DNA of 64,000 nt from assembly GCA_024235835.1 (NCBI GenBank), contig JACKLQ010000002.1, forward strand, positions 434,001 through 498,000, read 5' to 3'. The DNA is from Thiobacillus sp. (GTDB lineage Bacteria > Pseudomonadota > Gammaproteobacteria > Burkholderiales > Thiobacillaceae). Position numbers and translations under genes: made by a program. This document shows, in pieces, positions 1 to 7,294 of the stretch. How positions within the stretch are numbered: position 1 is the first letter of the stretch; each line of letters starts with the position of its first letter. The notes under the pieces are model-generated. The model did no database searches and was not told where the DNA came from. It saw only the letters and a list, made by a program, of their open reading frames with translations.

Positions 1-847
1 GGGACTGGGCTGTGGTCTGGACCTCCTGGGTGGCCAGGTCGGCGGACAGGCGCAACTGCAGGGCCAGCCCGCGCACCTCCCGGTCCATGGCGCCCAGGGT
101 CTGGCGTGCCGAGGCCAGGGTGGATTCCGTTTCCGACGCCACCCGGTCCAGCCGCTCGTCCACATGCCGGAGGACATGACCGGCATCGGTGCTGAGACCT
201 TGCACCTGGTCCGCTGCCTTGCGGGTAGTGGCCAGGGTGGCGTGCAGGTCCTCCCGCAATGCCGGCAGGCTCTGGCGCAAGTCCCCGCTGAGACCGTCGA
301 GGTTGACGAGAATGTCCGATATCGCCTTCTGGTTCCGATCCGCCAGGAGGGTGTTGAAGCGCACCAGGGCATCCCTGCCCACCAAGCTCATCTCCTCCAG
401 GGTACTGGCCACCCGGGCAAACTGGGGCACGCCCTCGGGGATCACGGGGAATTCCTCCCCATCGGGTACCTGCAGCAGGGCCGGGCCGCCTTCCTCCACG
501 TTCACCAGGTCGATGGCCGCCAGGCCCGTCACCAGGTGCCGGGCCACCTCGGCATGGACTCCTTCCAGCACCGGGGTGCGCGCATCTACCTGGAGCACGG
601 CCCGTACCCGCCTGGCCTGGCCCGGGCTGATGGCATAGTCCTCCACCTTGCCCACCTTGATGCCCTGCATGCGCACGTCGCTGCCGATCTGCAGGCCTTC
701 CAGGGACTGTTTCTCGAAATAGACCACATAGCGTTTGACCAGCTTGTTCTCGGTGCCGCCCGTGAGCCAGTACATGCCCCCCGCCACCAGGGCCACCAGG
801 GCCAGGACGGCCACCCCCACCCAGGCGTAGCGCGCTTCAGGTTCCAT
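1..847 (-). CDS. MCE/MlaD-family lipid ABC transporter substrate-binding protein (partial, C-terminus cut)
   Basis: The minus-strand frame from the ATG at 847 stays open to the window edge, giving about 282 residues. It begins with a short cytoplasmic stretch and one membrane segment (about residues 8-27, Ala/Val/Leu-rich ending GGMYWL). An MCE domain follows (about 35-120), with the typical pattern of YFEKQSLEGLQIGSDV and VRMQGIKVGKV. The rest is a long helical region rich in charged and Gln residues, as in MlaD/MCE proteins that form periplasmic rings or tubes for phospholipid transport. Its start overlaps the 3' end of the ATPase gene by 11 nt, so the two are translationally coupled. The membrane anchor and operon position with permease and ATPase make the family assignment firm. 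The transported lipid is inferred, not shown. Confidence 0.88.
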   Translation of the reverse strand, partial: MEPEARYAWVGVAVLALVALVAGGMYWLTGGTENKLVKRYVVYFEKQSLEGLQIGSDVRMQGIKVGKVEDYAISPGQARRVRAVLQVDARTPVLEGVHAEVARHLVTGLAAIDLVNVEEGGPALLQVPDGEEFPVIPEGVPQFARVASTLEEMSLVGRDALVRFNTLLADRNQKAISDILVNLDGLSGDLRQSLPALREDLHATLATTRKAADQVQGLSTDAGHVLRHVDERLDRVASETESTLASARQTLGAMDREVRGLALQLRLSADLATQEVQTTAQS

Positions 848-1607
848 CGTTCAGCTCCCTTCTTCCGCCCGCATGGGACGAAAAGTAAGACCTTATCCAC
901 TCGTGGTCCACCCTGGCCACCTCCGCCACCGGCCCGTTGGCGATCACCTTGCCATCGTGCAGGACGATCACCCGGTCCACCAGTCCCCAGAGGGTATCCA
1001 GGTCGTGGGTGGTGAGCAGGGCGGTAAGGCCCAGGCTGTCGCACAGTGTACGCAGCAGGTGGTCGAATTCCCGGGCGCTGATGGGGTCCAGGCCGGAGGT
1101 GGGCTCATCCAGGAACAGCAACTCCGGTTCCAGGGCCAGGGCCCGGGCCAGGGCCGCGCGTTTCTTCATGCCGCCTGACAGCTCCGCCGGCCGTTTGTTC
1201 GCCGCGTCCAGCGGTAACCCCGCCAGGCGGATCCTGAGCCGCACGATCTCGTCCCGCAGACCCCGGGGCAGGGGGGTGTGCTCCATCAACGGCGCAGCCA
1301 CGTTCTGGGCCACGGTCAGGGAGGAAAACAGGGCCCCTTCCTGGAACAGCACGCCGAACCGTCTGCGCAGGCGGTTCAACCTAGCGCCGGAAAGCTGCCA
1401 CAGGTCCTCCTCCAGCAGACGCACCTCGCCCGCCGTGGGGCGCAGCAGGCCGATGCACTCCCGCAGGAGCACCGTCTTGCCCGTGCCGCTGCCGCCGATG
1501 AGTGCCACCACCTCGCCCCGCCCCAGGGAAAAGTCCACGCCATCGTGGAGCCATCGCCCCCCCAGTCGGGTACGGATGCCCTTTGCCTCCAGGACGGGCG
1601 GGTTCAT
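837..1607 (-). CDS. ABC transporter ATP-binding protein of an MCE/Mla-type lipid transporter
   Basis: A 256-residue single nucleotide-binding domain. Visible motifs are Walker A GGSGTGKT near residue 40, signature LSGGMKKR, Walker B LLFLDEPT followed by SGLDP, and the switch histidine in LLTTHDLD. The GGMKKR signature is typical of the MlaF/Ttg2A group. It energises the adjacent MlaE-like permease and MCE protein for lipid movement across the cell envelope. Its ATG overlaps the permease stop by 4 nt (ATGA), and its own stop overlaps the MCE start. Coupled translation in the order permease, ATPase, MCE protein fits a stoichiometric complex. Confidence 0.92.
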   Translation of the reverse strand: MNPPVLEAKGIRTRLGGRWLHDGVDFSLGRGEVVALIGGSGTGKTVLLRECIGLLRPTAGEVRLLEEDLWQLSGARLNRLRRRFGVLFQEGALFSSLTVAQNVAAPLMEHTPLPRGLRDEIVRLRIRLAGLPLDAANKRPAELSGGMKKRAALARALALEPELLFLDEPTSGLDPISAREFDHLLRTLCDSLGLTALLTTHDLDTLWGLVDRVIVLHDGKVIANGPVAEVARVDHEWIRSYFSSHAGGRRELNDGT

Positions 1608-2749
1608 CCCCGATACTCCGGCGAGGCCAGGGCGAAGGCGGCATTGATGAGAATGACCGCCACCAGGCTCTGCACCACGGTGGTGGTGGTGCGTTCCCCC
1701 ACGCTGCGGGCGTCCCGGCTCACGGCGAAACCGTTGCGGCAGGCGATGAGGGCGATGGCGGCGGCGAACACCGGGGCCTTGTAGAGGCCGTACAGCACGT
1801 ATTCCAGGGGCAGCACGTCCTTCAGGCGACTGAAGAAGGTGTACAGGGTGATGTCCAGCTGCTGGGCCGCCACGAAGGAAGCCCCCAGCAGCCCCAACAG
1901 GTCGGCAAAGAAGGTCAGAAGGGGCATGGCGATGACGATGGCCAGCAGCCGGGGCAGCACCAGAACATGGAAGGGCGACAGGCCCAGGGTGGTGATGGCG
2001 TCGACTTCTTCCGTCACCTTCATGGCGCCGATCTGGGCCGTGAAGGCGGCGCCGGAACGGCCCGCCACCAGGATGGCCGTCAACAGGGGCGCCAGTTCCC
2101 GGGCCAGGGCCAGGGCCACGCCGTCGACGATGAAGATGTTGGCACCGTATTTCTCGATCTGGATGGCCAGCAGGTGGGCGAATACCACCCCCACCAGCAA
2201 GGTCATGAGCCCGACGATGGCCAGGGCCTCCAGGCCCACCACCTCCAGCTGCATGAACAGTTCCCGGGGCCGCAGCCGGGTGGGCCTCACCAATACCTCC
2301 CCCAGGGCCTGGCTGGTTCTACCGACGAAGGCCAGCATGTCACGGCCACCCCGCAGGACGTGCACCACCACTTCGCCCAGGCGGGCAAGCCAGCCCGGGG
2401 CGCCGGCCGGTCCCGGGCCGGAGACCGCCATGCGCTCGGCCACCAGATCCAGCAAGGCCCGCCGGCGGGCATCGAATCCCTGCAGTGCCACCTTGCCCCA
2501 TGCCACGCCATGGTCATGAAGGCTGTGCATCAGCACCAGGGCAGCGGCGCTGTCCAGGCCCTCCAGTCCGCTGCCGTCCAGCTGGACCGAATCCACTTCC
2601 AGCTTCGGCAGAAAGGCGAGGGCGGCCTGGGCGTCCAGGAGATGGGACAACCTCCAGTCCCCGGTCAGGCGGAGCACCGCTCCCGCCTCGGTCTCTTCCA
2701 GGGTCAACCGAGGCAGATTGTTCATGGAGGACGACCCGGACTCGCTCAA
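1604..2749 (-). CDS. MlaE-family ABC transporter permease with N-terminal STAS domain
   Basis: About 381 residues. The first ~115 look like a STAS/anti-sigma-antagonist-like domain (LRLTGDWRL, VQLDGSGLEGLDSAAALVL). The rest is an MlaE permease with several membrane segments and the conserved region ELAPLLTAILVAGRSGAAF plus EVDAITTLGLSP. STAS-fused permeases are a known variant of this family and differ from the shorter E. coli MlaE. The start shown is a TTG overlapping the mpl stop (TTGA), and an ATG eight codons inside (2725) is an alternative. Neither has a strong Shine-Dalgarno sequence, so coupling to mpl is likely. It forms the membrane channel of the lipid transporter with the two downstream products. 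Confidence 0.9.
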   Translation of the reverse strand: MSESGSSSMNNLPRLTLEETEAGAVLRLTGDWRLSHLLDAQAALAFLPKLEVDSVQLDGSGLEGLDSAAALVLMHSLHDHGVAWGKVALQGFDARRRALLDLVAERMAVSGPGPAGAPGWLARLGEVVVHVLRGGRDMLAFVGRTSQALGEVLVRPTRLRPRELFMQLEVVGLEALAIVGLMTLLVGVVFAHLLAIQIEKYGANIFIVDGVALALARELAPLLTAILVAGRSGAAFTAQIGAMKVTEEVDAITTLGLSPFHVLVLPRLLAIVIAMPLLTFFADLLGLLGASFVAAQQLDITLYTFFSRLKDVLPLEYVLYGLYKAPVFAAAIALIACRNGFAVSRDARSVGERTTTTVVQSLVAVILINAAFALASPEYRG

Positions 2750-4203
2750 ACGTCCAGTAATGCCGCTTCACCCAGGCGGGCCAGAAGCTTGTCGTGAATG
2801 CCGCCGAAGCCGCCGTTGCTCATGACCAGGACGTGGTCGCCGTGCCGGGCCTCCCTGGCCACGGCCTCCACCAGGCCGGACAGGTCGGCATAGGTATGCG
2901 CCTTGTCTCCCAGGGGGGAAAGCGCGCCTGAAGCATCCCAGTCGATGCCGCCGCTGTAGCAGTACACCCGGTCCGCACCTTCCAGGCTGGCAGGCAGCTG
3001 GGCCTTCATCACCCCCAGCTTCATGGTGTTGGAACGGGGCTCCAGCACGGCAAGAATGCGAGCGCCGGAGTGGACGGCACTGAGCTTGGCGCGCAGGCCC
3101 GCCACCGTGGTGGCGATGGCAGTGGGGTGGTGGGCGAAGTCGTCGTAGACCGTGACGCCATTGACCTGGCCCCTCACCTCCATGCGCCGCTTCACATTCT
3201 GGAAACGGGACAAGGCATCGATGGCGTCCCTGGCAGGCACCCCCGCGTGACGGGCGGCGGCAATGGTGGCCAGGGCATTCTGGCGGTTATGCTCCCCCAG
3301 CAGGTTCCACTGCACCCGGCCTTGCAGGGCTTCACCCAGCCAGACGTCGAAATGGGAGGCACGCAAACCCGTGTTGACCGGCTCGGCCCGCCAACCGCCC
3401 TGCAGTCCAAAGCGCTCCACCGGCGTCCAGCAGCCCCGGGCCAGCACCCGTTCCAGGCTTTCCTCCCTGCCGTTGCTCACCACCAGGCCATTGCCCGGCA
3501 CGGTGCGCACCAGGTGGTGGAACTGGGTCTCGATGGCCGCCAGGTCCGGGAAGATGTCGGCGTGGTCGTATTCCAGGTTGTTCAGCACGGCCGTGCGGGG
3601 GCGGTAATGCACGAACTTGGAACGCTTGTCGAAGAAGGCGGTGTCGTACTCGTCCGCCTCGATGACGAAGAAGGGCGAATCGGTGAGCCGGGCGGACACG
3701 CCGAAGTTCATGGGCACGCCGCCGATGAGATAGCCGGGATGGAGGCCGCAGTCCTCAAGCACCCAGGCCAGCATGGAGGACGTGGTGGTCTTGCCGTGGG
3801 TGCCCGCCACGGCCAAGACCCATTTTTCATGAGGCACGTTTTGGCTGCGACCTAACCCGCCATCCGGCGCATTAGTCTTCGCCGAAACATTCTGCGGATG
3901 CAGAATGTTTTCCGCCAGCCACTGGGGCCCGGATATGTAGGGCAGGCCCCGGTTGAGGATTTCCTCCATGAGGGGCTGCTTGCCCCGGGTGACCACGTTG
4001 CCGATCACCCAGATATCCGGTTCCAGTGCCAGCTGCTCGGTGCCGAAGCCTTCCATGAGCTTGATGCCCAGGGCCTCCAGCTGGGTGCTCATGGGCGGGT
4101 AGACGTTGGCGTCGCAACCGGTGACGGTATGGCCCGCCTGCTGGGCGATGACGGCGATGCCGCCCATGAAGGTGCCGCAGATGCCGAGGATGTGGATATG
4201 CAT
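2746..4203 (-). CDS. mpl: UDP-N-acetylmuramate:L-alanyl-gamma-D-glutamyl-meso-diaminopimelate ligase
   Basis: Murein-peptide ligase that attaches recycled tripeptide to UDP-MurNAc, saving cell-wall material. The N-terminal HIHILGICGTFMGG, the ATP-binding loop AGTHGKTTTSSML, the block IEADEYDTAFFDKRSKF and VYDDFAHHPTAI all match Mur ligases of the Mpl type. I placed the start at the ATG (4203) giving MHIHILGICG, which matches the family; an ATG at 4221 would add six residues. About 24 residues (encoded by roughly 3826-3897) are inserted between QWLAENILH and KWVLAVAGTHGK, where the E. coli protein has only a few. That insert contains a perfect 11-bp inverted repeat. It is the first gene of a coupled run into the lipid transporter genes. 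Confidence 0.95.
   Translation of the reverse strand: MHIHILGICGTFMGGIAVIAQQAGHTVTGCDANVYPPMSTQLEALGIKLMEGFGTEQLALEPDIWVIGNVVTRGKQPLMEEILNRGLPYISGPQWLAENILHPQNVSAKTNAPDGGLGRSQNVPHEKWVLAVAGTHGKTTTSSMLAWVLEDCGLHPGYLIGGVPMNFGVSARLTDSPFFVIEADEYDTAFFDKRSKFVHYRPRTAVLNNLEYDHADIFPDLAAIETQFHHLVRTVPGNGLVVSNGREESLERVLARGCWTPVERFGLQGGWRAEPVNTGLRASHFDVWLGEALQGRVQWNLLGEHNRQNALATIAAARHAGVPARDAIDALSRFQNVKRRMEVRGQVNGVTVYDDFAHHPTAIATTVAGLRAKLSAVHSGARILAVLEPRSNTMKLGVMKAQLPASLEGADRVYCYSGGIDWDASGALSPLGDKAHTYADLSGLVEAVAREARHGDHVLVMSNGGFGGIHDKLLARLGEAALLDV
3826..3910 (-). repeat. palindrome-containing in-frame insertion in mpl
   Basis: Compared from memory with E. coli Mpl, residues between NILH and KWVLAV are extra: 24 codons, a multiple of three. 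The segment contains a perfect inverted repeat, AAACATTCTGC (3885-3895) and GCAGAATGTTT (3900-3910), with a 4-nt loop. Its base composition is more AT-rich than flanking mpl. Gln-Asn-Val is encoded at both ends of the insert. The segment lies just before the P-loop, in a surface-linker position that could tolerate extra sequence. Confidence 0.6.
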
Positions 4204-4317
4204 GGAAGAAACGTGGGCCATGGATGCTTCGCGGCATTATCCCGGATTGTTCCCCGTTAAAGAATGCAGTCACATGGCCGATAATAGTCAACGCATAGTC
4301 CGCACCTTCCAGGCAAC

Positions 4318-5256
4318 ATGGCCCAAACCCCAAACGTCATCGGCATCACCGTCATGCAGCGGCTCAAGGAGACGGGTGAACCTCCTACGCCCGAGAACTA
4401 CGAGCGCCTGTATTACGAAATTTCCGGACTGCCGCCCCCGGCGAAGGCTTCCGGGGCCAGCAAGAACGACCAGGCTACAGCCATCTGCATGGAACTGGTC
4501 CAGGTGGTGCGGGAAATGGTCCAGGACGTGAGCGACAAGACCGGCAACCTGGCCAAGGATCTTGACGAAAGGAACAAGGGCCTTTCAGACAACGTCAACA
4601 CCCTGAAGTCCAGCCGCGACAAGGGCGAAATCCTGCGCCTGCTGTCCTCCGTGGTCATGCAGGCCAGCGGCATCCAGAACACGGTGGAAGCCAGCCACAA
4701 GGAACTGCAGGAGACCCGTTATGCCCTGGTCAACATGCAGAACGAGCTCTCCGAAACCCGCCAGCTCCTCAACGAGGACGCCCTCACCGGCGCCCTGAAC
4801 CGGCGTGGTCTGGACCAGACCCTGGACCGGGAAGTCGCCCGCTGCCAGCGCACCAACGGCAAACTCTCCCTGGCCATGGTGGACCTGGATTTTTTCAAGA
4901 GAATCAACGACGAGTTCGGCCACTCGGCGGGAGACAACATGCTGGTGCATTTCACATCCCTCATCCGCTCGGTACTGCGCAAGTCGGATGCCCTGGTGCG
5001 CTACGGCGGCGAGGAATTCACCCTGATATTGCCGGATACGGATTCCCGGGGAGCCATGCTGGTGCTCATACGGTTGCAGCAGGTCATGCAGAAGTCCCCC
5101 CTCATGTTCGAGGGCAACAAGATCAACACCACATTCAGCGGCGGCGTAGCCAGCCTGGCGCAGGATGAAAACGGCCATGCCTTGCTGCGGCGGGCGGACG
5201 AGGCTTTGTACAAGGCCAAGCAGTCCGGCCGCGACAAGATCCTCCTGGCCACCTGA
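4318..5256 (+). CDS. GGDEF-domain diguanylate cyclase
   Basis: A 312-residue cytosolic protein. The N-terminal ~150 residues are helical (PPTPENYERLYYEISG resembles N-terminal regions of other bacterial GGDEF proteins), ending in a coiled-coil-like stretch. The GGDEF domain follows: DALTGALNRRGLD, VDLDFFKRINDEFGHSAGD, and the active-site signature GGEEF. An RxxD inhibitory site (RKSD) sits exactly five residues before GGEEF, so product inhibition by cyclic-di-GMP is expected. No signal peptide or membrane segment is evident. It is divergent from mpl, with about 100 bp between them, and is followed by rsmB after 14 nt. Confidence 0.93.
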   Translation: MAQTPNVIGITVMQRLKETGEPPTPENYERLYYEISGLPPPAKASGASKNDQATAICMELVQVVREMVQDVSDKTGNLAKDLDERNKGLSDNVNTLKSSRDKGEILRLLSSVVMQASGIQNTVEASHKELQETRYALVNMQNELSETRQLLNEDALTGALNRRGLDQTLDREVARCQRTNGKLSLAMVDLDFFKRINDEFGHSAGDNMLVHFTSLIRSVLRKSDALVRYGGEEFTLILPDTDSRGAMLVLIRLQQVMQKSPLMFEGNKINTTFSGGVASLAQDENGHALLRRADEALYKAKQSGRDKILLAT

Positions 5257-5270
5257 TCGCCACCCCCTCC

Positions 5271-6563
5271 GTGCCCGTCAGCCCGGCCAGAGTCCTCGCC
5301 GCCCAGCTCGTCAATGCTGTTCTGCTGGAGGGCCGCAGCCTGACCCAGGCCATCGGCCATTGGCGCGAGCAGCCCAGTCCCCAGGACCCCCGCGTCCTTG
5401 CCGCCGCCCAGAACCTGGCCTACGGCACCTTGCGACGGGCAGGGCGGCTGCGGTTCTTCCTCTCTACCCTCGCCGGCCGGCCCCTGACCCCCCCGGACCT
5501 GCTGGGCCCCCTGATGGTGGGCCTCTTCGAGCTGGACACCGAGGCCAGCCCGCCCTATGCCGCCGTGAACGAGACCGTGGCCATGGTGGGGCGGGACCAT
5601 CCCCGGGCCCGGGGTTTCGCCAACGCCCTGCTGCGGAATTTCCAGCGTCGCCGCGCGGAACTTGAGCAAAGCGCCCAGGAAGACGATGAAGCCCGCTGGA
5701 ACTTCCCCCTTTGGTGGCTGGAGCGCCTCCAGGACGCCTACCCGTCCCACTGGCAGGACATCGTCGCCGCCCAGAACAGCCACCCGCCCATGACCCTGAG
5801 GGTCAATGTCCGGCGCACGGACTTGACCACCTATGCCGCCCTGCTTCGGACCGCCGGCCATGCCTGCCACCAGACCGGCCCCTGGGCCCTCACCCTGGAG
5901 CAGCCCGTGCCCGTGGGCGAATTGCCTCACTTCGCCGACGGCTGGGCCTCGGTACAGGACCTGGGCGCCCAATGGGCCGCACCCCTGCTGGATTGCGCCG
6001 ACGGCATGCGGGCGCTGGATGCCTGCGCGGCCCCAGGGGGCAAGACCGCCCACCTGCTGGAGGTCCACGAACTGCACCTGACCGCCCTGGACAACGATGG
6101 CCGCCGCCTGGATCAGGTGCGGGACACCCTGGCCCGCCTGGGCCTTGAGGCCAAAGTCATGCCGGCGGATGCTGGCCGCCCAGACGCCTGGTGGGACGGC
6201 CGCCCCTTCGACCGCATCCTGCTGGACGCCCCCTGTACCGCCTCCGGCGTGGTCCGCCGCCACCCGGACGGCAAGTGGCTCAAGCGCGCCGAAGATATGC
6301 AACATCTGGCCAAGGAACAGGCCAGGCTGCTGGATGCACTGTGGCCCCTGCTGCGGGTGGGTGGCAAAATGCTCTATGCCACATGCAGCCTGTTCCCCGG
6401 CGAGAACGAGGACCAGATTCGCGCATTCCTGGAGCGCCATCCGGAGGCCCGCGCCGAGCCCCTCACCCTGCCCGGCCTGGACCATGGAACGGCCCATTGC
6501 CAGGTGCTGCCCGGACCGGAGACCGATGGATTCTTTTATGCCCGCCTGCTCAAGAGAAAGTGA
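5271..6563 (+). CDS. rsmB: 16S rRNA (cytosine-967 C5)-methyltransferase
   Basis: 430 residues from a GTG start. The N-terminal NusB-like RNA-binding domain (about 1-140: RVLAAQLVNAVL, ALRRAGRL-like) is followed by a Rossmann methyltransferase domain with the SAM motif LDACAAPGGKTAHLLE. The two catalytic cysteine motifs are LLDAPCTASGVVRRHPD and YATCSLFPGENEDQI. The length matches the RsmB family. In betaproteobacteria it usually precedes ntrY/ntrX and trkA/trkH, as here. The stop codon is followed at once by a palindromic repeat that leads into the next gene. Confidence 0.96.
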   Translation: MPVSPARVLAAQLVNAVLLEGRSLTQAIGHWREQPSPQDPRVLAAAQNLAYGTLRRAGRLRFFLSTLAGRPLTPPDLLGPLMVGLFELDTEASPPYAAVNETVAMVGRDHPRARGFANALLRNFQRRRAELEQSAQEDDEARWNFPLWWLERLQDAYPSHWQDIVAAQNSHPPMTLRVNVRRTDLTTYAALLRTAGHACHQTGPWALTLEQPVPVGELPHFADGWASVQDLGAQWAAPLLDCADGMRALDACAAPGGKTAHLLEVHELHLTALDNDGRRLDQVRDTLARLGLEAKVMPADAGRPDAWWDGRPFDRILLDAPCTASGVVRRHPDGKWLKRAEDMQHLAKEQARLLDALWPLLRVGGKMLYATCSLFPGENEDQIRAFLERHPEARAEPLTLPGLDHGTAHCQVLPGPETDGFFYARLLKRK

Positions 6564-6629
6564 TGGGCCGCCCCGAATTTACTCACCCCCCTCGGGGGGT
6601 GGAATCCGCATGGCGGATTCCTGGGGGTC
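6553..6629 (+). repeat. three-hairpin palindromic repeat, copy A (rsmB/DUF4390 junction)
   Basis: The core starts at 6562 with a loop containing GGGCCGCCCCGA. It runs through a C-run/TC/G-run hairpin (about 6586-6599) and ends with a perfect 9-bp stem, GGAATCCGC (6601-6609) and GCGGATTCC (6613-6621), then CTGGGGGTC. The first hairpin stem is only partly paired (6 of 9) because its left arm is the last codons of rsmB. The sequence aligns closely with the copy at 17892-17955 (reverse strand). The loop of the last stem is exactly ATG, the apparent start codon of the DUF4390 gene. Confidence 0.85.
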
Positions 6630-7194
6630 GCTGATAGAGAGCTTCCTGCGCGCCAGCCTCTTCCTGCTGGCGGCTATTTGCGTCATGGGTCCGGCCGGTG
6701 TCCGGGCCGAGGGCATCTCCCTGGCCCAACTGGAAGTGACCCAGAAGGGCGAGTTGTTCCAGCTCTCCGGCCACTTCGACATCCAGCTTTCCGACACCAT
6801 GCAAAAGGCCCTGCACCGGGGCGTGCAGCTCTCCTTCGTACAGGCCGTGGAAAGCGAAAGGGAGCGGGCCTACTGGCTGGCGGAAAGCCTGACGGAACAG
6901 GAACGCACCATCCGCCTGTCCTACAACGCCCTGTTGCGCCAGTACTACGTGACCCTGGCTGGCGTCTCCACCAGCCACGAAGGCCTGCCGGAAGCCTTGC
7001 GTGCCGTGGGGGATCTGCGGGACTGGGCCGTGCTCAACATCAAGCAGATGAAGAAGAAGTCCCAATACAGTTTCTTCGTGCGCATGTACCTGGACATCTC
7101 CCAACTGCCCAAACCCCTGCAGGTGAACGCCCTGGCTTCCTCCACCCGCTGGCAGCTGGATTCGGGCTGGCAGGAGAAGGCGGTGAAGTACTGA
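6610..7194 (+). CDS. DUF4390 domain-containing exported protein
   Basis: 194 residues. A hydrophobic signal-like segment (ASLFLLAAICVMGPAGVRA) ends near residue 35, followed by a soluble beta-rich domain (LAQLEVTQKGELFQLSGHF, RTIRLSYNALLRQYYVTL). This matches the DUF4390 proteins usually found between rsmB and ntrY in betaproteobacteria. Their role is unknown, and export to the periplasm is inferred. The only in-frame ATG before the signal segment lies inside a palindromic repeat, in the loop of a 9-bp stem; the next in-frame ATG (6685) would remove most of the signal sequence. The G-run of the repeat (GGGGGGTGG) may act as the ribosome-binding site. Confidence 0.85.
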   Translation: MADSWGSLIESFLRASLFLLAAICVMGPAGVRAEGISLAQLEVTQKGELFQLSGHFDIQLSDTMQKALHRGVQLSFVQAVESERERAYWLAESLTEQERTIRLSYNALLRQYYVTLAGVSTSHEGLPEALRAVGDLRDWAVLNIKQMKKKSQYSFFVRMYLDISQLPKPLQVNALASSTRWQLDSGWQEKAVKY

Positions 7195-7211
7195 TGGACA
7201 TGGGCAAGCGT

Positions 7212-7293
7212 GAAGCGGGAAGTGGGAAGCGGGAAACCCGCCTCCGCTGCGCCTTCGCCCCCACTCCCCACTCCCAACTGCCCACTCCCCAGT
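7212..7293. repeat. heptanucleotide tandem tracts before ntrY
   Basis: Two short heptad arrays lie between the DUF4390 gene and ntrY. The first is GAAGCGG, GAAGTGG, GAAGCGG (7212-7232). The second is CCCACTC, CCCACTC, CCAACTG, CCCACTC, CCCAGT (7260-7293). The second abuts the ntrY start codon (ATG at 7295), leaving no usual Shine-Dalgarno sequence. The two tracts are roughly complementary in composition and could pair. Confidence 0.75.
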
Positions 7294-7294
7294 A

